Below, piece by piece: positions 16,540-24,859 of a DNA stretch of 50,167 nt. The translations under genes and the position numbers were made by a program. A model generated the notes under the pieces. It ran no database searches. It was not told the origin of the DNA and saw only the letters and a list, made by a program, of their open reading frames with translations. Every line of letters starts with the position of its first letter. Within the stretch, counting starts at the first letter, position 1. The DNA lies in NCBI GenBank assembly GCA_029555925.1, contig JAKPQU010000021.1:1-50167 (forward strand). The letters run 5' to 3'. Source of the stretch: Bacillota bacterium. Lineage in GTDB: Bacteria > Eremiobacterota > SpSt-956 > JAKJGF01.

Positions 16540-17784
16540 TTAAAAGAAGCGTCTTCCTCCGAGAAATCTTGCTTTATAATAATCTTCTTCAAGGCTACTT
16601 ATCTTCACACAACCTCCTGAAGAAGAAGCATGTATAAAACTGGAGTCTCCTATATATATGCCAACATGAGATGCACCCGATGTATAGGTTGTGAAAAACA
16701 CGAGATCTCCTATACGAAGTTCATCTCTGTTTACAGGAGTTCCCTGGGTAAACTGTTCGTCTGCCATCCTCAAGAGCTTTATGCCGTTCAGGGCAAAAAT
16801 TGTCTGAACAAAACCGGAACAGTCAAAACCTCTTGGCGTTGTTCCTCCCCATACATAGGGGGTTCCAAGGAAACTATAGGCTAACTGTACAATACTTGCA
16901 GAAAGGCCGGATCCTCTTGAAGAAAGTGTTGTATAATGATTATTCTGATTTGAATAATAAATGGCATTTTTTGTATTCTGTGAAGTAGAACCTGAGGTTT
17001 TAGTTGTAGTTGTATTTGAAGCTACCTGTGTGGTTTTCTTTGCAGTTTTTGTTTCGTTTTTCTCCAGACTGGGCTGACCATGATAACATGCTACATAATC
17101 ATAGTACACCCATGCCTTTGTGCCGTTATTGAAGGCAACATAGATCCAGTCACCTCTCCAGTTAAGCACATAAACAGTCTGATATATACTGGCAGTAAAG
17201 AGAATACCTGCATTAAACGAAGGTTTTTTTCTCACATTTACACTGTCGGAACATACATAGCTTTTCGTTATATACTTCTGAGGCGTGTAGGGAACCGATG
17301 AAGACGATGAAGACGACGAAGACGATGAGGATGACGAAGACGACGAAGCGTATCCGATATAATCACCCATAACCCATCCTTCATAACCGTCTGAAAGTCT
17401 TATATAACACCACTGCCCTCTATCTTCAATAATTTTTATTTTTTCTCCTTTGTTGAGAGCACAGAGAACTCCATCCTGTCTGGATGGGCCGGATCTGAGA
17501 TTTACATCACTGGCAGTTATTACATAATAACTTTCGCCTCCGGAACTTCCCTGTGAAGGAATATAAAGAACATCTCCCGGCATAAGCACCCTGTCTCTGG
17601 AAATACCATTTGCAGCTGCCAGTTCCTCTGAAGTAAGTCCTACCGAATTTGCTATACCGGATAAACTATCGCCCGATTTCACCACATAATTTCCGGCAAT
17701 GGCATAAGAAGCTGTAGAAAACAAAATGGCCATAACAGCCATTACAAACAGAGTCTGTTCAATCTTTTTGGATAAAAAACTCAT
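16540..17784 (-). CDS. Secreted LysM / SH3 / NlpC-P60 peptidoglycan endopeptidase
   Basis: 414 residues from ATG 17784 (AAAGGAGA upstream; ATG 17790 is too close). Order: signal peptide, one LysM (NYVVKSGDSLSGIANSVG), a first SH3b domain (VNLRSGPSRQDG), a 17-residue serine run at about 150, a second SH3b (VNVRKKPSFNAG), a Thr/Ser/Asn linker, and a C-terminal NlpC/P60 domain with catalytic Cys in FDCSGFV and His in SHVGIYIG, then FIHAS. It should cut within the peptide stems of peptidoglycan. A relative with three LysM domains lies at 44683. The serine run is coded by mixed TCN codons and could vary in length. Confidence 0.92.
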   Translation of the reverse strand: MSFLSKKIEQTLFVMAVMAILFSTASYAIAGNYVVKSGDSLSGIANSVGLTSEELAAANGISRDRVLMPGDVLYIPSQGSSGGESYYVITASDVNLRSGPSRQDGVLCALNKGEKIKIIEDRGQWCYIRLSDGYEGWVMGDYIGYASSSSSSSSSSSSSSSSSVPYTPQKYITKSYVCSDSVNVRKKPSFNAGILFTASIYQTVYVLNWRGDWIYVAFNNGTKAWVYYDYVACYHGQPSLEKNETKTAKKTTQVASNTTTTKTSGSTSQNTKNAIYYSNQNNHYTTLSSRGSGLSASIVQLAYSFLGTPYVWGGTTPRGFDCSGFVQTIFALNGIKLLRMADEQFTQGTPVNRDELRIGDLVFFTTYTSGASHVGIYIGDSSFIHASSSGGCVKISSLEEDYYKARFLGGRRFF

Positions 17785-18117
17785 TTCCATCTCCTTTCAA
17801 CATTTAAAACGAAATTCACACATAGCAGAATCTTTTCCCTCTGGCAGGTCAGATCTTAACATACAGATACGTCATTTACGTCATTTCAAGCGAAATATTA
17901 GAGGAATTAATATAAAATTCACTTAATTTTGTATCTGATTAGATTTTTTTAATCTTTTTTGATATGCTTTTATAATTTGAATTTTTGTAAGATTTTATGT
18001 TTTCGCAAAACGAAAGCTATAGTTAATTGGAGGTATTCGATATATTTTAAAAATTTCCTTCTTTAATTTTTTAATTTTTTAATAAAATTTTTTTGTGTAA
18101 TAATTTCAATGAAAAAT
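17785..18117. other. AT-rich promoter region without genes
   Basis: Between two minus-strand genes. It holds ACGTCATTT twice in direct repeat (17866-17885) and a small inverted repeat TTTCG/CGAAA near 18002-18015. I looked for riboswitch cores ahead of the NlpC gene and saw none. Confidence 0.5.
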
Positions 18118-19911
18118 CTAAACCCTGGACCATATAAGTGCAAATAAATCTGCCATCTTGCGGGAAAATAAAATTGCCTTTTTCAGGATTCTGTCACCCC
18201 GTATATTAAATCTATTTTTAATTTCTTCTATTATATTTCGTAATGAAAGTTTTCCTCCGCTGTATTCGTAAAAACATGATTCAAAATCATTCATAATAAC
18301 CGGAGTTCCGTCAGCTCTTTTTATAAAACATCGGTTATCTTCATTATACATAAGTTCATATGTCCTGAGAGGCTTCCAGTCCAGAATATCTTCTACCGGT
18401 ATATCATAGTAATCTCTATAAAGATTATATTTTAAAAGATTATAAAAAACCTTTATACCGGGATCCAGTTTCATCACATCAAGCCAGAGGCTCACTGTTC
18501 CGTATCTATGGCTTATTTCAAAATGCTGCATTACTGTACGTCTGGGTATGGAAGGAAAAAGTTTTCTCATGGCCTCTTTTATTTCTGCTTCAAAACGATA
18601 AAGCAATCTTACCAGTTCATATTTATCAAAATGTTCTGACTCGGTAAAGGGAACTTTTTGAACGGAAAGACCTCTTTTAAATTCTCCGTCTATGATCTTA
18701 AGACCGTATTTTTCAGGATTTTCCGCTATATCTGTCATAGGATAGGGAGAAAGCATCATAGACCCGGTACAGAAAGCTCTTCCCGGGGCAAGCCCGAGAA
18801 GTTCTATGGCAAAATCCAGGCTTTTTCTGTAAGTCTCAGGAGATTCGAAAGGCCCTCCCAGAATGGTATTAAAAAGTACAGACGAAACACCTGCTTTGTC
18901 ACAGTATGAAAAAACCTCTCTTATCTGGTCATGAGTTATTTTTTTATCGTAAGCTTTAAGGACACCGGCATGACCGCTTTCCACACCGAGCTGCAGAAAT
19001 ATAAGACCGGCATCTACCATTTCATCAATAAGAGAAAGATTTTTGTATAATACATTTACCCTTCCGAGACAGCTCCATACAAAATCATAACCTCTCTCCC
19101 TCCTATCTCTTAAAGCTTTACAGAAGGCTGATACTCTTTGAGGGGAAATAGTGAAGGTATTATCGATAAAGGTAAGAACCCTTCCATGACATGTATTCAA
19201 AATATAATCTACTTCTGCCATGACATGGTCAACACTCCTTACTCTGTAACGATGTCCGAACATACCGTCAAAACAGAAAGCACAGTTAAAAGGACAGCCT
19301 CTTCCTGTCAAAATCCTGGGGAAAGCTCGTTCCAGCATAAGGGTATCAGGTTCAAGTAATTCCCTTCTGGGTACAGGCAATTCATCAAGATTTTCAATAA
19401 GCGGAGCATCGGGATTTCTTTTAATTTCATGTCCGTCTCTCCAGGTAATACCTTTTATCTCCGAAAGATTTCCTTCACCATTGTAATAATATTCTACAAG
19501 GGCCGGAAGAATATATTCTCCCTCTCCCCTTACTGCCATGTCAGCAGGACATTTCATTAAAACTTCCAGATCTTTATCTTTCTGCGATATGGATACATGA
19601 GGGCCTCCAAGCAGTACAACGGTCACAGGGGAATATTTCTTTATATGTAACGTAAGATCGATAACCCTGAAAATATCTTCTGTAGTCGTATAAAAACAGA
19701 CTATAGAGATTTTTTCTTTATCTATGGTATGAAGCAATTCGTCAGGTTCAATGTAATCACTTGACAGAAGTTTTACTCTGTAACCTTTTTCATTGAGAAT
19801 TGTTGCCATGGAGAGATGGCCTAACTGGGCGGAATTCGTTCGTGGACCTTCTTTCCCCAGGCTGTATCCTGTTGTAATGAATAAAATAGGATTTTTATCT
19901 TTATCAAACAT
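18118..19911 (-). CDS. B12-binding radical SAM protein with PqqD-like tail
   Basis: 597 residues if translation begins at ATG 19911; a TTG at 19941 is the alternative and has a weak AAGG before it. The leader is heptad repeat and shows no clear ribosome binding site for the ATG. Cobalamin-type domain (LLGGPHVSIS, VRGEGEYILPALVEYY), radical SAM cysteines 206, 210 and 213 in RGCPFNCAFC, and a PqqD-like C-terminus (YEYSGGKLSLRNIIEEI ... ILFSRKMADLFALIW). It parallels the 14510 protein throughout, so the pair is an old duplication. Second gene after the 21569 radical SAM gene, 47 bases apart. Confidence 0.86.
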   Translation of the reverse strand: MFDKDKNPILFITTGYSLGKEGPRTNSAQLGHLSMATILNEKGYRVKLLSSDYIEPDELLHTIDKEKISIVCFYTTTEDIFRVIDLTLHIKKYSPVTVVLLGGPHVSISQKDKDLEVLMKCPADMAVRGEGEYILPALVEYYYNGEGNLSEIKGITWRDGHEIKRNPDAPLIENLDELPVPRRELLEPDTLMLERAFPRILTGRGCPFNCAFCFDGMFGHRYRVRSVDHVMAEVDYILNTCHGRVLTFIDNTFTISPQRVSAFCKALRDRRERGYDFVWSCLGRVNVLYKNLSLIDEMVDAGLIFLQLGVESGHAGVLKAYDKKITHDQIREVFSYCDKAGVSSVLFNTILGGPFESPETYRKSLDFAIELLGLAPGRAFCTGSMMLSPYPMTDIAENPEKYGLKIIDGEFKRGLSVQKVPFTESEHFDKYELVRLLYRFEAEIKEAMRKLFPSIPRRTVMQHFEISHRYGTVSLWLDVMKLDPGIKVFYNLLKYNLYRDYYDIPVEDILDWKPLRTYELMYNEDNRCFIKRADGTPVIMNDFESCFYEYSGGKLSLRNIIEEIKNRFNIRGDRILKKAILFSRKMADLFALIWSRV

Positions 19912-19972
19912 ATAGTCGTGACGGGTGACACGTAAATTCAACGTTTACGCCTTACGCATCACGCAGTAATCA
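19911..19972. repeat. Heptad array between two radical SAM genes
   Basis: Units GTGACGG, GTGACAC, GTAAATT and the inverse type CGCATCA, CGCCTTA. It carries the stop codon of the upstream gene (TGA in GCGTGAT) and the start region of the downstream gene. Confidence 0.75.
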
Positions 19973-21569
19973 ACTCTTTCAATATAATATTCATTATCCT
20001 GTCATTTTCTTTACCATATTTTTCTTTCACCATGTCAGTCATGTTATCTATTTCGCTGTCTGAGACAATCGAAAGATTCTCTATATGAGAAATTACTTCA
20101 TAGATTAAATTAAGAAAAAATTTTCCTGTTTCCACTGACAGAGTTTTCACTATTTCCCGTGGTAAATATTTTATATGACCTGTATCAGGTAAATCTTTTA
20201 AATAACTCATACCCCAGAGAAAATTCAGATTACCTGCCTGGGGTGCCAGCATAGAGTCCTGTTCCGTAGTAGTAAAAGAAGACACGCCATTGATGAGAAT
20301 TCTGGAGAGAATTTCTGCTTTTTCATCTTCTATGCTGTAGGAATAATAAGGGAATACTCCTTCCAGTCTGCCTTTACTTTCAAGCATTTTCTGAATTTTC
20401 GTCCCGTGATAGACCCTTAATCTATCAATCCATAGAGGGGAAGAATAACCGTATTTATCATAAAGAGATGAAATAATGGACATACTCTCTTTTACTTCAT
20501 CAAAGGTCGTAAAAGGTTCAAATACTATCATACCCACCTGATAATCCATATCTACTTTACTTAACGTTTCTACTGCTTTCAGATTATCCTGGGGCGTTAC
20601 TCCCTTGCGGAAAAGCCTCAGAGTTCTTAGAATAAAGGATTCTGTACCTACAAAAACATTATGAAGTCCAACTTCTTTAAGTCTCTTAAAAAGATTGTAA
20701 TCCACATCGTTTGGCCTGCACTGGAAATTAAATATAATATGAATATTTCTTCTCTCCAGTTCATCGGCAAAATCATAATACCAGGTCTTTTCTTTATCGC
20801 CCGGTATAAAGAAATTATCATCATTGAAAGCAATAACCTTTACATCATATTTTTTTACAAGTTCTTCTATTTCTGAGACAACATTTTCTACAGTCCTGCC
20901 TCTGCGGACATTCAGGTTATAAAAATGATAGACACTGCAGAAAGAACATCTGCCGTAACATCCTCTGCTTGAAGTTACCATCATTCGCCTTTTTAAAACA
21001 TAATCCATAGTGTCTTTAAGGGCAGAGGCAGGCGCCGGAAGTTCTCCTGTTATAAACTGTTTTCTGTGAGGATAAGGTAAAGAATTGAGATCTTCAATCA
21101 AAAGTCTCGGAGCATTTTCTATAATTTTTCCTTCCCTTCTAAAAGCCAGTCCCTTTATTTCCTCCCATTTCTCCGGTTGGTAAAATTTTTCTATAAATTC
21201 AATAAGTGTTTCTTCACTTTCTCCGAGTGAAATCGTATCCACATAAGGAAATGTATCCATAATAAGGTCAAAACAACTGGTAGGGGTATGACCTCCCATA
21301 ATAATATGAGATGTTATACCTTCATCTTTTATCTTTTTTATTACGCCAAGAGCAAGATCAAGAACGACATAATAGGAAGCAGAGAAGCCGATTATCCGAT
21401 AATTCCGTTCTTTTAACATATTAACAAAAGAATCTAAATCTGTTCCGAAATGAAGAACCTCTATATCTACTTCATGACCTCCGGCACTTAAATAGGAAGA
21501 TAAATAGCCGACCCCCAGAGAGTTCCATACTTCCACACCTTTATGAACATCAACAAGCAGTATTTTCAT
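19959..21569 (-). CDS. B12-binding radical SAM protein
   Basis: 536 residues. N-terminal cobalamin-binding-like domain (LLVDVHKGVEVWNSLGVGYL, IIMGGHTPTSCF, DTISLGESEETLIEF) and radical SAM core with Cys204, Cys208, Cys211 in RGCYGRCSFC. The C-terminal 150 residues are helical and belong to no domain I recognise. Ends at a TGA in a heptad. Good AAAGGAG before ATG 21569. The substrate cannot be read from the sequence. Confidence 0.88.
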   Translation of the reverse strand: MKILLVDVHKGVEVWNSLGVGYLSSYLSAGGHEVDIEVLHFGTDLDSFVNMLKERNYRIIGFSASYYVVLDLALGVIKKIKDEGITSHIIMGGHTPTSCFDLIMDTFPYVDTISLGESEETLIEFIEKFYQPEKWEEIKGLAFRREGKIIENAPRLLIEDLNSLPYPHRKQFITGELPAPASALKDTMDYVLKRRMMVTSSRGCYGRCSFCSVYHFYNLNVRRGRTVENVVSEIEELVKKYDVKVIAFNDDNFFIPGDKEKTWYYDFADELERRNIHIIFNFQCRPNDVDYNLFKRLKEVGLHNVFVGTESFILRTLRLFRKGVTPQDNLKAVETLSKVDMDYQVGMIVFEPFTTFDEVKESMSIISSLYDKYGYSSPLWIDRLRVYHGTKIQKMLESKGRLEGVFPYYSYSIEDEKAEILSRILINGVSSFTTTEQDSMLAPQAGNLNFLWGMSYLKDLPDTGHIKYLPREIVKTLSVETGKFFLNLIYEVISHIENLSIVSDSEIDNMTDMVKEKYGKENDRIMNIILKELITA

Positions 21570-21665
21570 AGACAGACTCCTTTTTTATAACCAACGACCG
21601 GTTGTTATTGATTTATAATTCTTTTAATATGCCTCTTTCCCTTCTTGTTAATTTCCGGGATAATA

Positions 21666-21710
21666 TTACTGAGGTGAGCATATATGTATTATTTATGCTC
21701 ACCTCAGTAA
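21666..21710. other. 17-bp perfect inverted repeat
   Basis: TTACTGAGGTGAGCATA, 11-base loop, then its exact complement. No T-run follows, so it is not a typical terminator; a regulator site or a cruciform element is possible. It sits in the 516-base divergent spacer between the radical SAM gene and the PAS sensor gene. Confidence 0.75.
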
Positions 21711-21750
21711 ATGTAAATTCTTAAAATTTCCTTTATAAATTAACTTGTAA

Positions 21751-21778
21751 TTGTGTCAAAATTAACTTAAAATATAAA
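21751..21778 (+). promoter_or_regulatory. Candidate promoter for the small frame and PAS sensor
   Basis: TTGTGT (21751-21756), 16 bases, TATAAA (21773-21778). TTAAC boxes occur 22 bases apart just around the -35 (21741 and 21763). Confidence 0.45.
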
Positions 21779-21874
21779 GAAGCATTTAACTCACAGCAGT
21801 AATCAATCAGGATTTATAAGAATCAAATAAGAAACCTCATTAAGATTCGTATTAAAGAAAGAGAAGGTATTTTT

Positions 21875-22058
21875 ATGCTTTTTTTATCAACCAGCGAAAT
21901 AATCGAGAGGAAAGAGAAGTGATTATCACTTGCTCCGTACCCAGTGGCATGAACTGTTCTGTAATACTTTTGGCAACGATTTCACATGTTACAGTGATGC
22001 CACCTCTTATTCAGATGAATTTCTGGATCTATTTACAATTCACTATGGTCGTATGTGA
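21875..22058 (+). pseudogene. Small gene split by a +1 frameshift at a TGA
   Basis: ATG 21875 (AAGG upstream) reads MLFLSTSEIIERKEK and stops at TGA 21920. Skipping one base there opens a second frame from 21921 to 22058 that reads DYHLLRTQWHELFCNTFGND ... LFTIHYGRM. The second part has ordinary protein-like composition but no good start of its own. Either a decayed small gene, a sequence error, or a prfB-like recoding site. No family recognised. Confidence 0.35.
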
Positions 22059-22085
22059 AAAATCTGATTTAAATGGAGAAATATT

Positions 22086-24647
22086 ATGCAAGAAAAAGAA
22101 AAAATTAAAATTGAAATTATTGATGAATTAAAAGAACTGAAAAGAAGAATTACCGAAGTACAGTCCATAAAAGAAGGAGCTGATACATCGGGAATAAGCG
22201 GAGGTAACTACCTTGAAAAACTGAAGATGCAAAAACAGATTCTGGAAGAGATACATGACGGAATTATATCTGCCGGTTCTGACGGATATATAACAGGATG
22301 GAATAAAAGTGCTGAAACTATTACCGGATATAAACAGGAAGAAGTAATAGGAAAGCATTTTTCTATTTTTTATGATAATAAAGATAGAGATTTCCTGGAA
22401 AACTATATAACTTCCGGTGAAAAAAATATCCGTAACCTGAAGGTAGAGATGAAAAAAAAATCAGGAGAAACATTCCACTCCAATCTATCAGTATCATCGA
22501 TTAAGAATAGCAAAGGCTCTCGTGAAGGAATAATCTGCTATTTTTCGGATATGAGTGAATATAACGAAATAGAAGATTCCAGCAAAAGAAAAAATCTTCA
22601 AGAAAAAGAGTTCTCAGAGGAATTAGAAAAACTTCAGGAAGAAATGAAACAGGAAAAAGAGCTGTCAGAAGAATTAAAAAAAGAACTCTCAGGAGAAGTG
22701 GAGAAACTTCATGAAAAGGTAAAAAAAGAAAAACAACGATCGGAAGAATTGAAAAAACAGCTCGAAGGAGAAATAGAAAAACTTCAGCAAGAACTTGGGA
22801 AAGAAAAAGCGCAGTCGGAAGAATTAAAAAAACAGCTCGAAGGAAAAGTAGAAAAACTTCAGCAAGAACTTGAGAAAGAAAAAGCGCGGTCGGAAGAATT
22901 GAAAAAACAGTTCGAAGGAGAAAGAGCAAAACTTCAGGAAAAGGCTAAGAAAGAAAAAGAATTGTCGAAAGAATTGAAAAAACAACTCTCAGGAGAAATA
23001 GAGAAACTTCAAAAAAAAAGTAAAAAAGAAAAAGCACAGTGGGAAGAATTGAAAAAACAACTCGAAAGAGAGATAGAAAAGGTACGGGACGAAGGAGAAC
23101 TGGAGAAACTTCGGGAAGAAGGAAGAAAACAAAAAGAACAGTGGGAAGAATTGCAAAAACAACTCGAAGGAGAAGTGGAGAAACTCCGGGAACAGGGAAG
23201 AAAAGAAAAAGAACTCTCGGAAGAATTAAAAAAAGACCTTGCATCAGGAGTAGAAAAGCTCTATGAAGAACTGAACAAGGAAAAGGAACTTATAACAGCA
23301 CTGAAAAAAGAAAAAGAACTTACAGCAGAATTGAAAACAACTATTACTTCTGAAAGAAAAAATTTTCAGGAAGAAATGGATAAAAAAATAGAACTTTTGC
23401 TGGAGCTGAACAACACTATTTGTGAAGAAAGAGCAAAATTTAAGAAAGAACTGACAGAGAAGCATGAAGTTAATGAAGAAATGCAACAAATCAACGAAAA
23501 GCTTACGAAAGAACTGACAGAAAAGATAGAAACACTCGAGGAAGAAATAAAAAAAGAACAGGAACTCCGGAAAAAAACAGAAAGAATCCTGGAAGAAGTA
23601 AAAAAAGAAAGAGAGTTTACGGAGGAACAGAAAAAAGCTCTGGAAGAAATGAAGAAAGAAATCAACCAGAGGAAAAGATCACAGAAAACATTGCAGGAAA
23701 ACAAATTTACTCTTGAGATGGCTCAAAAAATATCACGTATCGGCTACTGGTCGTATAATATTCAAAATCATATGTATGACTGGTCAGATGAAATGTTCAA
23801 TATTCTGGGATGTCCGGCAGAAAGAGGCGTTCCTTCTTATGAAGATTGTATGAATATTATGCTTGAAGATGACTGGCAAAAGTTTGACAGAGCCTTTAAA
23901 AAAGCTGTTAATACCGGTGAATCCTATAATATGGATCTGAAAATAATTTTCCCTGACAGGTCAATTCATTATGTAAATACCAGGGCATGTCCTCTATATG
24001 ATAAAGATAATAAAATTACAGCTTTATTCGGTGTTATGCAGGATATAACAGAGAGAAAATTGTTAGAAGAAGAGCTAAAAAAATCTCTGAATAATTTATA
24101 TATAAAAAATCAGATTGCCGGTCTTTTTCTTACAGTATCCAGTGAAAATATATCCTGTAAAGTACTTCCTGCTATGATGAATTCTTTAAAAAGTATCTAT
24201 GGACTTTTCGGTGTGATTGACAGCAATGGCAACCTGGTAAAAACAACAGGATATGTTGACAGAAATAATCATCTCCACTTATCGGATGGTATAATTATAA
24301 AAAGGGAACTCTGGTCTGACAGTTTAAAAGAAATACTGTTCGAAGGAAAGACATGTTTTTCCAATACACCTGTATCGGAAGGTGATATTCAGATAAAAAG
24401 ATCGTTAAGTGTTCCACTATTTCGCAACGGTAAACCGTCAGGTATACTTACTGTGGCAAATAAAGAGGAAGATTATAAAGAAGAGGATAAAATACTTCTT
24501 CAAAGAATTGCAGAACTTATCTCCCCTGTTTTATATGCCAGACTTGAAAGTAACAGGCTTAAAGCAGAGCTTAATGGCCTGGATTACCAGATAAAAAAAG
24601 CACAGAAAGTAGAAGCAGATCTTATACAGAATATTTTGTTAAGGTGA
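22086..24647 (+). CDS. PAS / long coiled coil / PAS / GAF sensor without output domain
   Basis: 853 residues. A first PAS domain (DGIISAGSDGYITGWNKSAE ... KHFSIFYD) at about 55-160 is followed by a very long charged coiled coil (about 165-555) built of 19-30 residue repeats such as EELKKQLEGEIEKLQQEL, then a second PAS with PAC tail (ARIGYW-like RIGYWSYNI ... VMQDITERK) at about 560-680 and a GAF domain to about 835. It ends AQKVEADLIQNILLR, where a SpoIIE phosphatase, kinase or GGDEF domain would normally begin, and the TGA stop lies at the edge of a heptad array. It may have lost its output domain, or act through a partner. The coiled coil could span some 50-60 nm if fully helical. Confidence 0.88.
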   Translation: MQEKEKIKIEIIDELKELKRRITEVQSIKEGADTSGISGGNYLEKLKMQKQILEEIHDGIISAGSDGYITGWNKSAETITGYKQEEVIGKHFSIFYDNKDRDFLENYITSGEKNIRNLKVEMKKKSGETFHSNLSVSSIKNSKGSREGIICYFSDMSEYNEIEDSSKRKNLQEKEFSEELEKLQEEMKQEKELSEELKKELSGEVEKLHEKVKKEKQRSEELKKQLEGEIEKLQQELGKEKAQSEELKKQLEGKVEKLQQELEKEKARSEELKKQFEGERAKLQEKAKKEKELSKELKKQLSGEIEKLQKKSKKEKAQWEELKKQLEREIEKVRDEGELEKLREEGRKQKEQWEELQKQLEGEVEKLREQGRKEKELSEELKKDLASGVEKLYEELNKEKELITALKKEKELTAELKTTITSERKNFQEEMDKKIELLLELNNTICEERAKFKKELTEKHEVNEEMQQINEKLTKELTEKIETLEEEIKKEQELRKKTERILEEVKKEREFTEEQKKALEEMKKEINQRKRSQKTLQENKFTLEMAQKISRIGYWSYNIQNHMYDWSDEMFNILGCPAERGVPSYEDCMNIMLEDDWQKFDRAFKKAVNTGESYNMDLKIIFPDRSIHYVNTRACPLYDKDNKITALFGVMQDITERKLLEEELKKSLNNLYIKNQIAGLFLTVSSENISCKVLPAMMNSLKSIYGLFGVIDSNGNLVKTTGYVDRNNHLHLSDGIIIKRELWSDSLKEILFEGKTCFSNTPVSEGDIQIKRSLSVPLFRNGKPSGILTVANKEEDYKEEDKILLQRIAELISPVLYARLESNRLKAELNGLDYQIKKAQKVEADLIQNILLR

Positions 24648-24690
24648 GTCGTGACGAGTGAAGAGTGAAAAGGGAAAAATGAAAAACGAG
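24645..24690. repeat. Heptad array at the end of the PAS sensor gene
   Basis: GTGAGTC, GTGACGA, GTGAAGA, GTGAAAA units. The first unit contains the TGA stop codon of the sensor gene. Confidence 0.78.
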
Positions 24691-24737
24691 AAGTGAAAAG
24701 TGTTCGCCAGGCGCCGGGTGAACAAACGCATCGCAAT

Positions 24738-24853
24738 GATACTGAACAATTATAACTAACAGACATGACCGGAGCGGTCACAACCAAATATGAAAATCAA
24801 CATCCAGTGAAGGTGCAAACTTCATCATTTTCATATAAATACTGGTCACTGGT
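24738..24853 (+). repeat. Dispersed structured element, copy 2
   Basis: Same element as at 1188-1299 in opposite orientation. Hairpin GACCG-GAG-CGGTC, then arms ATATGAAAAT and ATTTTCATAT around an inner GAAG/CTTC stem. Shared core with copy 1 begins ACTGAACAATTATAACTAAC and ends TTCATATAAATACT or its variant. Heptads (GGTCACT, GGTAACC, GGTCACT) follow directly. Confidence 0.7.
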
Positions 24854-24859
24854 AACCGG

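Noticed and set aside
17785..18117. c-di-AMP or c-di-GMP riboswitch before the NlpC/P60 gene
   Set aside because: I compared the leader with the core patterns I remember and found no match; only short direct and inverted repeats are present.
21919..22131. 70-codon frame ahead of the PAS sensor gene
   Set aside because: It reads through the split small gene and the ribosome binding site of the sensor in a third phase and ends in KKKKKLKLKLL; composition is not protein-like.
22501..23704. Long hydrophobic frames opposite the coiled-coil region of the PAS sensor
   Set aside because: Lys/Glu codons read backwards as Phe/Leu/Ser; several frames overlap each other and none has a start signal.
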